From Blasia pusilla (Eukaryota; Marchantiophyta; Marchantiopsida; Blasiales), in the NCBI GenBank assembly GCA_050084515.1, contig CM114275.1:744001-808000 (forward strand): DNA of 64,000 nt, written 5' to 3'. This document shows, piece by piece, positions 1 to 10,222 of the stretch. The notes under the pieces are model-generated. The model ran no database searches. It saw only the letters and a program-made list of their open reading frames with translations, and was not told where the DNA came from. Positions within the stretch are counted from its first letter, which is position 1, and each line of letters begins with the position of its first letter. The position numbers and the translations under genes are program-made.

Positions 1-849
1 ATGCGTTAGTGGTTGCGACCAGGAAACCTAGACCAAACGCGAGCCGAGACTTGAGATGAGTTGAGTCTCGGAGGTTGGTTGCCAAAGAGATGAGAACCGC
101 TTGGAACACGGCTAGCGTTTGGGAGAATCTGACTGTGTTTAGGACCATAACGTTGAGCTCCGAGATGCGTTCGGGACAAGTAAGGGCGCGTTGGAAATCT
201 GATCTTGAGACGCTTCCAACGCACCAAAGATCTCAGCAAACGCATAAGTACAGGCTGAGATATTGGCCGAAAACGATTCAGAGAGCAATCGGGTTGAGGG
301 CCAATTGAGGCCCGGTGTCTTTCCCTAAATGTAGGGGGCCCCGGAGATCCCCAGAAGTACTAGTAAGGGGAGTACCTTCTCTGAGATGTCTCGGGAAACG
401 AAACCCCACTTTGGGCGCCAAACGGCGTTTGAGGCACGGATGAACGGGAGTTTGGCGTGAAACCCAAACCCAAACCTGATCCAAGGGAGTGGACTTTGTC
501 GCCACACTTGGATTCCAACCGAGATTCACTTTGAGAGTCTTGGTGAGGAACTCATTGGATGTTCATCGGACAGTTGGAACCGCTAGGCGAAAACGCCGTT
601 TTGTTCCTGAACCGATAGAAAGTCATCCCAAGTCTTTCGAGACTTGCCCGTGTTGGAAACCGCGAAACTAGGAAGGTTGAGCTTGAAGAGAGAGTCCGAG
701 ACGAGAACTCGGAAAGTAATCCCGCTGATTGATCCAAGACCCGACTAACCGGCGCGTGTTTGGATGCGGATCAGCGTTGAGAGCGTGACCATCAACGCAC
801 GCTTCCGCAACAAACAAGATTAACGTTCAAGGAGAGTAGGCGCACGACA
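1..849 (+). mobile_element. Family B LTR, 5'-truncated by window edge
   Basis: This stretch matches, block by block, the LTRs at 11,978-12,980 (+), 17,830-18,787 (-) and 36,719-37,650 (+). Shared blocks include the segment around 25-100 (accaaacgcgagccgagactt), the GGGGATCTCC-type block near 335-375 and the closing gagagtaggcgcacgaca. The terminal CA falls at 848-849. Its 5' end lies outside the window. No primer binding site follows; the next base starts in the middle of a family A gag. It is therefore best read as a solo or truncated LTR inserted into that gag. Confidence 0.8.
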
Positions 850-855
850 CCTACG

Positions 856-1617
856 TTGAGCGATGTTCTTAGAACCTTCGAGAACATTGAGCGCAACATG
901 GCGGAGGAGAGCGTAGCCACCATGGGTTCTAGGCGAGAGCAGTCGCGATTGTCTGCACCACCTGTGCAACAACCTGGACTCCGAGATAGGTCGACTATGG
1001 CACCACGAGCTCAGGGAGGATACCAAGAGGCTGTGCCACAGAGACCTACACCTTCATATGCGGCTCAGCAGCAGCCGCCTACTATAACTTGTTGGTCATG
1101 TGGTGGAGCCCATCATCAGCGCGATTGCACTCGTCAGGGTCATGGACGTGTGCCTCATCATGAAGGAGGAGATGGTGCTACACCAGAAGGATATCAGTGT
1201 GATTATTGTCAGAGGTATGGTCATACACGTGCTAGGTGTTTCATTTTACATCCTGAGTTACGTCCGGACCGAGGGCCAGAGAGGGCACCAGAGCGAGTAG
1301 CCGGTCCGGGTGGGCCTAGAGATCGTGCACCAGGTGGTCCCGTTGGGGGACAAGGAGCTGGAGTTGCCCGACAAGGTGGTGGAGCTGCTCGTGGAGGAGG
1401 TAGAGTACCACCACCTAGACGCGCCGAGGGAGACGCCAAACGTGAGGCTGGGATGGCTGCTCAGATACAGCAGCTACAGGACCAGATTGCCGCTATGGCA
1501 TTGAGGTTACCCGCTGTCGGATCCGTGGCATCGACATCATATGGAGCAGCCAAAGATTTGGACGATCCTGGTTGGATGTGCAGGATTGCGCAGATGGAGG
1601 CCGCCAGCAGATTGTGA
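856..1617 (+). pseudogene. Family A gag, C-terminal part with zinc knuckles
   Basis: The open frame has no ATG near its beginning and starts abruptly after the LTR, so it is an N-terminally truncated nucleocapsid region. Two CCHC-like knuckles are visible: CWSCGGAHHQRDC (about 1,090-1,130) and CDYCQRYGHTRARC (about 1,198-1,240). They are followed by an Arg/Gly/Pro-rich stretch and a glutamine-rich helix (QIQQLQDQIAAMALRL). The segment VASTSYGAA matches VAPASTSYHNAG in the minus-strand copy at 10,528-10,746. The frame stops at a TGA (1,615-1,617), after which homology goes on. Gag would package the RNA in virus-like particles. Confidence 0.75.
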
Positions 1618-2710
1618 CGCTGTGGGAGCATTTGAGAGTTGGATCCATTGTTAGGGGCCGAAAACATACTAGGCTTCCTCAGTCTTTCACGTTGTCCAAA
1701 GCGATGAGGACCCCATCGATGGGTCCTCATCAAAGTTCATGGAGAGTTGATGATGTTGTTGGTATGCAGACACGGAGGGCGATGGGAGAAGCAAGTACCA
1801 CGACTCCTATTGTTGATGCTCAAGAGGGGCATGTGTCGAGCACGTTGTTGGGGGCGGCCACCATTATGTACCGCGCTCCTTTTTTTTTCTGCTTCCGATG
1901 TTATGACGTTGGGGGGTATGTCCGCCGAGGCTTTTCGGCTGGCCGCTCCGCTATGTGAGCGTGGAGTTGGAGTTCCTGCATCACGTTCAAAGGTGATTGC
2001 AGAGGAGGTGATGGGCCTGCCCTTGGAGCGGATGCTCGGGCCGTCCAATGTTAGATTCATGGTAGGCTGCGGCTGCTAGGATGATGCAGATGCCCGCTAG
2101 ACCCGCGATAGAGCCTGCCATGGCTTCTCGTGGTGTTGTGTTGTTGGATAACCGAGGAGAGATCTTCCAGTTGGTGAGTCCCAGAGGTAGAGCTTTTAGT
2201 CCGCAATGCGTCTTATTGGATGTAGGAGCACAACCCCAATGTTGTCCATTCCGGATACAAACATCCTTGGATGGAGCGAGTACCACATAGTATATCACCC
2301 AACAGGAGGTCGCGGTGAGGATTCATCCATGACATCCTACATATGAGTCCGTGGTGCGAGCCAAGGCGATAGTGACTGATGCAGAGTCCTACGACGTCTT
2401 GGTTGGTGGAGCAGTGTTATACCCGATGGGGTTTTCCCTGGATTATTGGGAGGAGTCAGCATCCCACAGACCAGGATGCCATTTAGGTGATGGGCGTCTT
2501 AGCTCATTACCCGTTCGATTCACAGGTGCAGTGATCGAGCAACGGCAAGGAGAGATGGCGACCTTAGGATCATTTAGCAGTGCCATCACTTGCTATAGTG
2601 ATTTGATTGAGGGACATTTCCATGCAGAGGATACTCCCGTTCCTGACATTTCTATGGAGAGGAGTGTTATGGTAGCCGCATCATTCCATGGAGGAGAGAT
2701 GCCGTTGTGA
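1618..2710 (+). pseudogene. Family A protease-like segment, frameshifted
   Basis: Several short open pieces in different frames together resemble a retropepsin region. The piece around 2,200-2,235 encodes VLLDVGAQPQ, where D-x-G-A could be the aspartic protease active site (DSGA or DTGA in the family). The piece at 2,351-2,710 carries YDVLVGGAVLYPMGF and a block with LGDGRLSSLPVRF. The same block occurs in the minus-strand copy at 9,514-9,756 (YDVLVGSIVLYPLGF, LGDGRVSHLP). Conservation between two decayed copies shows that it was coding. The exact protease boundaries are my inference. Confidence 0.6.
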
Positions 2711-2879
2711 GGCTCGACTGAGGAGCTTCGACGATTGGCAGACGAGCACGTGCAGATCGTGTGGAGCGAGGTGTTTCACCGGAGCGTGACGGGTCTGAGG
2801 AACCCGAGGTAGCAGGGAGTGCTACAATGACACCCTTGGATACCACACCCATTGTGTGGTGTATCGTGGAGGAGGGTAT

Positions 2880-3840
2880 TCGAGTGTTAGACTCTTTGGA
2901 GGGATTAGCATTGGGTTAGTTGTTGTTTTGCAGGCAAGAGTGCGCGTGCAGTAGTACATGTATGTGGAGAGTGATGATGTTGCGAGGCGCGTCTCACTAT
3001 GACATGTGGCACAGTTACGCCTATGTTTTCCCAACTTATTGTCTACGTCCGCTGTACAGGAGTACCAGAGTTCCCTACCGAGGGATATTTCGTTGCTGGG
3101 GGCGCAGGACTTAGACCGGTTAGGCACCATTGATTTGGTCATTGCTGGTTGGCCATGTCAAGGCCAATCAAGTGATGGACGAGGCAGCGGGTTGGCTGAC
3201 ACTCGGTCTAGGTTGTTTTGGGAGATGTTGAGGGTCTTACGGCAGTTGCAGGAGCACCACTCTCGTTCTCCAGCCTACATTTTGGAGAATGTGTCGATCT
3301 TAGGAGACTCCAGGTCACTAGTGGTGACAAGTGCTCATCATGTGCGTGCCTTGATTGGCCCAATAGTGTTCTTGGATGCGGCGGGTGTAGGTTCTAGAGC
3401 CCATCGCCCACGTCTATGGTGGACCAACTTGGTGCCCCATGCGGTGTTACGGAGGGCCTATGCGAGAGTGGAGCACCCCTCCCATTTGTTAGTGGATTCC
3501 ATTCTGGATCCCGGTCGTCGCTCGCAGGTAGTGAGGCACGATGATCGACCACCGTTGACTGTGGTCAACAGGGTAGGTAGGCCGCGAGCAGCCTTTCCCA
3601 CGTTTGTGAGTTTTCTCGCTTCCTATGCATACAAGGAGGCCGGTCCTGGCTTGATTTGGGATGACCAGGTTCAGCGGTTGGTGGAGCCCAACGTCGACGA
3701 GAGAGAGCGAGCGATGGGATTTCTCACAGGACTGACGGAAGTACCGTCAGTGTCAGAGGTATCACGACACCATGTCTTGGGTCAGGCGATGGACCTGAAC
3801 TCCTTGACATGGATCTTCAGCTTGGAAGTGGCTGAGCACC
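2880..3840 (+). pseudogene. Cytosine-5 DNA methyltransferase domain inside the gypsy polyprotein
   Basis: The translation carries the ordered motifs of a C5 methyltransferase. Motif I (SAM binding) is RLFGGISIGL at 2,889-2,918. A motif II-like acidic strand (YVESDDVAR) lies near 2,961-2,987. Motif IV is GWPCQGQSS with the catalytic Cys codon at 3,156-3,158. It is followed by GL.DTRSRLFWEMLR, as in many PCQ enzymes. Motif VI is ILENV (Glu codon at 3,285), motif VIII is RPRLWWTN (from 3,408), and motifs IX/X are RERAMGF and RHHVLGQAMD (about 3,700-3,795). The order I-IV-VI-VIII-X is the normal one, not the rearranged order of plant DRM enzymes. The target-recognition segment is short, about 100 residues. 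There are in-frame TAG at 2,952 and TGA at 3,000 and a probable one-base shift near 2,891, so this copy is inactive. It sits between the protease-like and RT segments of the same element. The sequence does not settle whether it is closest to DNMT3, CMT/DNMT1 or a bacterial-type enzyme. Confidence 0.87.
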
Positions 3841-4092
3841 GTCGGATGAGATTGCGACATATCACAGTGGTTGCGTTGGTGAGCCCCATGCCTATCGAGA
3901 CGGTGGAGGCAGTGGTTGGGGGTGAGACCCAAGGAGATCGACAAACCATGGGAAATCGGAAGAGACACCCTTGGACTTCTTGGGATGTTTTGCAGGTACC
4001 CCATGAGATGATAGCCACAGCATCGAGCATGGTTCCGGGCACTGCATGTGGGGGAGATCAGAGTTTGCAGTTGGCTGCAGGAGAGCAGTTGA

Positions 4093-5640
4093 GTGTTGTT
4101 GTTCAAGATGGGGTTGCACCAACCACCGGTACCCGCGCCGGAGAGTCCTACCGTAGTCACAATGGAGACTTGGGAGCCAGATATGGGCCCTAAGTTGACA
4201 AGAGGAGAGCGGCGCCGAACACATCAATTCCTCAAGAGTTATAGGAGATGCTTTGTGTTTAGCATGGAGGATTTGGGTACGCTGAAGGGACCGGGGATCC
4301 GCATTGAGTTGTCGAGTGATAAGCCGATCTTCTGACGATCCTACAGATACAGTGATATGATTCAGAGTAGGAGGCAGGACTTGGTCGGAGTAGGACTAGT
4401 GGAGATGTTGCATGGGGAGTATGCATCTGCCACTATCATGCCCGCCAAGAAGGATGTGCATGGCAACTGGACGGATAGGCGGATGTGTGGGGATTATCGA
4501 CCTATCAATCGGCAGACAAAGTCCAATAGGTATGCCATGCCCACCCCTGAGGAGATCTTTGATGCGATTGGTCACGCAAAGGTCTTCAGTTCATTGCAAG
4601 CCGGATACCATCAGTTGCCTATCAGATTGGAGGACAGGCAGAAGACGGCATTTTGGGGCTTCGATCCTCACGGGAAGGATTGTTTGTACCAGTGGCGGTT
4701 CTTACCATTTGGGTTAAAGAATGCCCCGGATGAGTTTCAGAGGGTCATGGATAGGATCTTGGTTGGTCTGGATTTTGCTAGGTGTTATATTGATGACATC
4801 GTAGTCTTTAGCGCCACGGTTGAGGACCATGAGCGACATCTAGAGGAGGTGTTTGGACGATTGCAATTATATGGGCTAAAGCTACATCCAAGCAAGTGCA
4901 AGTTCTTCTACGACCAGATTGAGTACTTGGGTCATACGATATACCTAGGGGGTCTTGGTGTTCAGGAGACGAAGGAAGAGGCTATCTCACGCATTCCACA
5001 CCCTACAGATGTGAGCCGTGTTTGCGCATTCATGGAATTGGCGAACTTCTATCAACGGTACGTCAAGGGATTCAGTTCGATTGCAAAGCCCCTGACCTTG
5101 CTGACCAAGGTGGATCACGAGTGGCACTGGGAGGATGAGCAGGAGCGAGCATTTCAATTGCTCAAGGACAGGTTGACGTCCGCGCCCATCTTGAGGAGAC
5201 CGATCAGGGGGCGTCCTTTCTAGTTGCACACAGATTGGAGCATGTTGGGGCTTGGAGCGGTGCTCACCCAACATGATGATGAGGGTAGAGAGTTCGTGGT
5301 GGTTACACTAGCCGCTCAAACAATGCTGCAGAGGCGAAGTACAACACGTATGAGGGTGAGTGCTTGGCTGCGGTATGGGCTGTCGTGCATTTCAGGTGTT
5401 ACTTATTCGGCAATCCCTTTACCATCATCACTGATCATCAACCACTGAAGTAGTTGATGAAGTCCGACAAGCTTACAAGGAAGCTTGCGAGATGGGCTCT
5501 GTTGTTGCAGGAGTATGATTTTTAGGTGGTACATAGATCTGGGATGCTCAACAAAGATGCACATGGGTTGAGTCGTAACCCATGCCCGAGTGAGCGAGAT
5601 GCGACTGAAGCTCGATGGCATAGAGAGAGTGATGAGGATT
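4093..5640 (+). pseudogene. Family A reverse transcriptase and RNase H
   Basis: A linker (4,093-4,332) leads to a TGA at 4,333, then a long open frame from 4,357. RT motifs are clear: MCGDYRPINRQT, VFSSLQAGYHQL, TAFWGFDPHGK, FLPFGLKNAPDEFQRVMD, the catalytic CYIDDIVVFS (about 4,786-4,815), and the gypsy thumb segment ending in VCAFMELANFYQRYVKGFS. RNase H starts after a TAG at 5,221 with LHTDWSMLGLGAVL. A frameshift near 5,305-5,315 leads to a second frame containing an AEAKYNTYEGECLA block and IITDHQPLK. Two more stops fall at 5,451 and 5,523. The protein would copy element RNA into cDNA and remove the RNA strand. Confidence 0.92.
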
Positions 5641-5759
5641 CAGTATCAGGATGGCACGCGTCAGCCTATTTAGGTATATTGGCTATGGAGAGCCAGAGTG
5701 TGGAGACTCGATGGCGAGGTCTAGTGGAGAGTCCTTGGATCCCGAGGGCAGTGAGGAGA

Positions 5760-6740
5760 TGACAGGTGGCCGAGATATTCATGATGATGGAGTAGTCTTG
5801 GAGTATCTTCATACTGGCAGCGTTGCGAGCACCATGGATGCTAGAGAGCGGGATTGGATCCTACAACGGGACTCACGGTTCCGTTGGGAGGGGACACCTG
5901 TTTTGAGGGTTTGGGAGGATGGAAAAGTACGCGTAGTGCCGCATCCTTCGCAGAGAGCACAACTAGTGCAGCATGCCCATGAGGAGTTGGGTCACCTTGG
6001 GGTGAAGCGGACGTACAACTTGCTCCAGATTCAGTATTGGTGGTGAGGCATGCAGACTCACCTTCAGTAGTTTGTTGCCAGGTGCATGGTGTGTGATCGG
6101 GTCCGAGCATCGTTGAATGCTCCGACTCCACAGTTGCATCCATTACTGATCATGGGCTTAGGGTATAGATGGAGTTTGGATTTTGCAGGACCTTTGCCTT
6201 TGACGGAGCGTCACAATCGTTATGTGTTTTTCATGGTCAAGCACTTCTCGAAGTGAATCGAGTTGGTTGCATTGCCTGAAAAAGCTAGTGAGGGAGTAGC
6301 TTATGCCTTCCTTGACAGAGTGCTAAGTCATTATGGCGCACCGGCTGAGGTGTTGACAGACCAGGGTACCGAGTTTTGCGGTGAGTTCCACGCCTTGTGT
6401 GATCAGGCGTTGATCAACCATTGCACGACTTCACGAGATCATCCCAAGGTGGATGGATTAGCGGAGAGAGTTATGCAGACAGTGAAGAGGGGTTTACACA
6501 AGTATGGCTTCAGAGAGGTCACATAGGAGATTGGGACCTCTAGTTTCCCTCGTTGGCGATGGCATACAGATTCAGCAGGCAGACATCTTTAGCGTCTTTT
6601 TCACCATACTTGCTACTTTATAGGCGAGAGCCAGATTTACCTACGGCCATTCGTCGAGATGCTGGTGAGGTGTTGGACCTTGATGACCTAGATGTATGGA
6701 TGCGAGCATGTTCCCATAGGGTGAGTTTTTTCGGAGAGTG
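5760..6740 (+). pseudogene. Family A integrase, zinc finger and catalytic core
   Basis: The HHCC finger reads H.H (AHEELGHLGVKRTYNLL) and C-x2-C (ARCMVCDRV) around 5,969-6,096. The core has the first Asp in WSLDFAGP (about 6,174-6,197), the second Asp in LTDQGTEFCGEF (about 6,353) and the Glu in GLAERVMQT (about 6,458), fitting the D,D-35-E layout. The block AMAYRFSRQTSLASFSPYLLLYRREP (split over 6,555-6,635) is the usual end of a gypsy core. Stops at 6,044, 6,068, 6,254 and 6,541 and a frameshift near 6,525 break it. The enzyme would insert cDNA into the host genome. Confidence 0.88.
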
Positions 6741-7217
6741 ATTCCCATGGCGTTTGAGAACTTGGCGATTGTGCAACATCAAGATACGTTGAGGTATGCG
6801 ACTATTCGGGGTGATGGTTATCAACCAACTATCCGGAGGTTTCATCACGGAGATTATGTCTACTTGCAGCAAACGGCACTGACGACGTTGGATGTGACTG
6901 TAGGGCACACTATCCTGAAAGTGCGTGATATTTTTCCATCTGGTGTTCTCTTGCTGGAGGGACGCGATGGTATGGTATGGAAGGACCATGTGCGTAATTG
7001 CGCGCAATGTCACCTTTCTAACATTGATGGTACATTAGATCCGAGCTTAGCAATAGTTCCTACAGGCTTGCGTTGTATGTTGTGTGGTTCTGCCCGTGGT
7101 GCGGCCACGATGCTAGTCTGTGATGGATGTTCAAGAGGTTGACATATGGCATGTCTAACACCATCTCTGACTAGGGTTCCTTCGGGACGATGGATGTGTC
7201 CCAGATGTACATAGAGG
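6738..7217 (+). pseudogene. Integrase C-terminal module followed by PHD finger
   Basis: The first part (6,840-7,040) is the usual gypsy integrase tail: a short beta-rich stretch DYVYLQQ, then VGHTILKVRDIFPSGVLLLEG and GMVWKDHVRNCAQC. It is followed by a C4-H-C3 PHD finger at 7,074-7,209: CMLC, CDGC, H-M-A-C and W-M-C-P-R-C with correct spacing and the conserved Trp two residues before the last Cys pair. A TGA at 7,140 replaces the residue before the His, where PHD fingers normally have Trp. In chromoviruses this position holds a chromodomain. A PHD finger, which reads histone H3 tails in many proteins, would be an alternative chromatin-targeting module. The targeting role is inference. Confidence 0.8.
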
Positions 7218-7390
7218 AGATACTAGGTAGGTTTCGATTCCGAATTTTTTTGTGACATGGATGATAGGAAGGCGACTTACGATGGGGCCACATGAGCACT
7301 CGGCCTTCTTGCTCTTAGCGTCCGAGAGATGTATGTCATGGTAGATAGAGATAGATGGCTGTCTGGAGTTAGAGGGACCTAACCACCAAC

Positions 7391-7400
7391 TAGGGGGGCG
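7391..7400 (+). other. Polypurine tract of family A element
   Basis: The purine-rich run taggggggcg immediately precedes the repeated LTR start at 7,401. The minus-strand family A copy has the same sequence (ctaggggggcggt, complement of 9,139-9,151) directly before its own LTR. This is the expected primer site for second-strand cDNA. Confidence 0.7.
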
Positions 7401-8169
7401 ATTGGAGATATTTTAGTACTTCTTGTCTCGTTGTTTGGATGCCATGAGTTAGCATGGGATGGTGCGTGTTTGTGTGTGTGTTTGGTGATAATGATGTATG
7501 TTGTGTAGCGATGTGTATGTGCACGATAGTTGTCACGTCTCTTAGGATAGATCGGTGAGATCTAGTAGAGTGCCTTTGTGAGTAGTGGAGGACACGCTCT
7601 GTAGGTCGAGGATGACCTGCTAAGGCCCTGGGAAACCTGAGAGAGCAGGTTTCCCCTTCGTTTCGGCTCATTTGGAGCCATATTGAGGAACTCACTATTT
7701 TAGGTACGTACCATTTCGAGTATATGATCGACTTTCTACTTTTGTTGAGTGGCCCTTGACCTCCTACATCTAGTCAAGAGCCAAGGAGGTGACTTGGGAG
7801 AATAGGTTACCATGGAGAGAGCTTGGGAGAGGGGAGGGGTATACCTCAAGGAGAGAGAGCTTGAGAGCTCATTCTCTCTTTGTTGAATCTCTTGGCATGA
7901 CGCGGAGGAGCTATGGTCCCTTGCCTTGTGAGTGTAACCCAAGCCTCTCATTAGGAGAGTGGGTTTGGTTTGACATGAGAGAGAATGCACATCTTTGAGG
8001 GGTATGGTGTGAGATGGTGTAGAGAGAGATTGGATCTTACTTTATTGGAGATATTTTAGTACTTCTTGTCTCGTTGTTTGGATGCCATGAGTTAGCATGG
8101 GATGGTGCGTATTTGTGTGTGTTTTCGATGATAGCGATGTACGTTGTATAGCGATGTGTATGCGCACGA
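7401..8169 (+). mobile_element. 3' LTR region of family A element with repeated 5' segment
   Basis: After the polypurine tract a block beginning attggagatattttagtac runs to about 7,526. The same block returns, nearly identical, at 8,044-8,169. The spacing is 643 bp. Either the LTR is 643 bp and a second LTR begins directly behind it, or the LTR is about 769 bp and carries a direct subrepeat at both ends. The related minus-strand copy shows the same layout with 634-bp spacing. I see no coding sequence between the repeats. Confidence 0.65.
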
Positions 8170-8248
8170 CAAACTGAAGAACTATTTGCACAGAACCCCT
8201 TGCTTGGGAACCTAACTCAAGTTCAAGTTTAGGACGGGGGAAATCCCC

Positions 8249-8353
8249 TTGAACCATAAGAAAAGCAGGATGGGAACACAACTAAACGCTTGTACCTTGT
8301 GTGACGATGGGGATGAAACCTCTAGTCATTACTTGGTCTCCTGCACAAAATTC
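8249..8353 (+). pseudogene. Possible zf-RVT scrap of a LINE
   Basis: The frame encodes LNACTLCDDGDETSSHYLVSC, a C-x2-C...H-x4-C pattern like the zinc-binding domain that follows RT in many plant LINEs. It lies exactly between two family A LTR ends that point toward each other. The piece is short and surrounded by stops, so the call rests on one motif. Confidence 0.35.
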
Positions 8354-8365
8354 ACAATATACAGG

Positions 8366-9139
8366 TGTTGTGCGTATACACATCGCTACACAATTCACAT
8401 TGCTCGTCACATCTATATACCACATAACATCAATCTTTCCCAACATACGGGTAGATCCACACATAAATGAAACATACTCACGCATATACTCTAGGACCCT
8501 GCAACAAAATTGAGAGTAGTAAAACCGGCTCACCCGACCTAAAACTCCATTCATGAATCTACATCGGCATATCAAACCACATCCTTCCTCTACTCTGAGG
8601 AAATCCGAACGCTAGCACCCTAACTCCTACACACCCACACACGTCTATGCAAGAGAGGCGCTCCTAAGGCTCAACACGAGAAAGATGGCTTGAGAAATCC
8701 ATCTCTCTCACTCTTATTTATATCCTTGGGAATAGCCAAAAAGCTCTTCCCCCCAAAATATCCCTACCAATGGTAACCTGCGTGCAAAGGTTACCAAATG
8801 ACCGTTGACCTAGTCAACGGGTCACTTGATGGACTAAAACCGAAATAGGAAAATTGCCATAAATGACGTTCTCGACACAACAGGCCTATCACCAACCTCA
8901 TTTGACATCTCGGGATGAAGTTACAACCAAACAGCCTGCTGACTCTCTATGTCGTCGACGCAATAGAACTCTACCTACGTCGAAATAAGATGTGACAGAT
9001 GTCGTGCACATACACATTGCTACACAACCCATATCAATGGTCACATCTACATACCACACAACACCGTTCTTCCCCAATATACGGGTAAATCCACATATAA
9101 ATAAAACATACTCACGCATATACATTGGGACCCCACAAC
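8366..9139 (-). mobile_element. 3' LTR region of minus-strand family A copy
   Basis: Reading on the minus strand, a block starting at 9,139 (gttgtggggtccca) and ending near 9,001 recurs from 8,505 to 8,366, a 634-bp spacing. Both blocks share tatatgcgtgagtatgtttt and the ending gtgtagcaatgtgtatgtgcacga. That ending also matches the plus-strand LTR at 7,500-7,526. The element is therefore family A, tail to tail with the copy at 850-8,169. The complement of 9,139-9,151 is its polypurine tract. Confidence 0.65.
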
Positions 9140-9513
9140 CGCCCCCCTAGATGGTAGTTGGATCCCCCCAACTTGAAATAGCACACACATATGTTCCCGA
9201 CATGATCTCCTATCCTATACATATCTAGCACCATCGGTGCTGTTATCCTCGCAACACTGCCACACTGCAGCAACTCGCTGTGTTGATCCCTCTGAAGAGA
9301 TCTAACACCTCGTACCATGCTCCAAACATAAACACGTGCGGCTCCATGCATGCCTCATGAGCTTGTCTGCACGCATCTGAACGCTCATCCCCAAGAACAA
9401 TAAAGAAGCTCTGCACCGTGGGAAGAGACACCCATCCTGGCATGTCTCTCCATGGGACTATCTGCTACGAGAATGGCCTCCGCATGAGTGCTCCTCTCTC
9501 TGAACCATCCTGA

Positions 9514-10222
9514 TCAGCGAACACCACTTGTGAATGCTACCAACGTGGTCACCGTATCCTCACATGGTCGACCACCACTACTCCCTGCAAACAACACTGG
9601 TAGATGGCTCACCCGTCCATCACCTAATCGCCACCATGGCCGGTAAGAAACCATCTCCTCCCAAAAATCCAGAATGAAACCAAGGGGATACAACACTATA
9701 CTCCCTACCAACACATCATACAACTCTGCCGGTGTCATAATCACCCGAGTGCGCACTATCGCTCTATCTGACTCATGCTCTGGCTAGAGTCTAACCACCA
9801 ACTCATGTCAAGTCATGAAGTGCATGGGTGATATGCCCCCAATAGAGGTCTATATCTAAAAGGGACAACGGTCAATGTTGCCTTTCCGTAAACCCAACGC
9901 CAAACACGTCGCCTTCCCTAACGTCAGAGGATGCGCTCCCGAATCAAGTAGGACGCGATGCGTGTGGTACACCATACCTATGGGACTAACCAAGCAAAAA
10001 ACTCATGCTCAGTTATCCAACAACACCACACGTGGTGTAATCATGGCTTGCTCTGTGGCTGGTGCAGCTGGCATATCTACCAAATTTGCCGATGCCGCCT
10101 AACTTAGTGGGGAACGTCCCAAGCACTTGTTCCAAGGGCAAGTCCACTACCTCCTCAACTACCTCTGAACAAGAGAATATCACCCCTCCACACTCACTCA
10201 ACATGGTGGCCAGCCAGAACAC
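9514..10222 (-). pseudogene. Protease-like segment of the deleted family A copy
   Basis: Two readable pieces remain. The first (10,222-10,013) contains LPLEQVLGTFP, matching LPLERMLGPS at about 2,020-2,050. The second (9,756-9,514) carries YDVLVGSIVLYPLGF, LDFWEEMVSYRPWWRLGDGR and SHLPVLFAG, matching the plus copy at 2,351-2,560. Stops separate them. The segment shows that the two copies share this part of the polyprotein even though the rest of pol is gone from this one. Confidence 0.65.

Larger units (their letters stand above)
850..8169 (+). mobile_element. Family A Ty3/gypsy element with DNA methyltransferase and PHD finger, degenerate
   Basis: This is a long retroelement read on the plus strand. 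In order it has gag with zinc knuckles, a protease-like segment, a cytosine-5 methyltransferase, RT, RNase H, an integrase with an HHCC finger and D,D,E core, a C-terminal integrase module, a PHD finger, a polypurine tract and the 3' LTR. The RT-RNase H-integrase order is that of Ty3/gypsy. The 5' LTR and first part of gag are missing because a family B LTR abuts gag at 849/850. Reading frames are broken by at least 11 pol stops and several frameshifts, so the copy is dead. A methyltransferase between protease and RT, and a PHD finger in place of a chromodomain, are both unusual. Confidence 0.85.

Noticed and set aside
2880-3840. Bacterial contamination as source of the methyltransferase
   Set aside because: The domain is joined to gypsy protease-like and RT blocks and shares their decay pattern, so it is part of the element.
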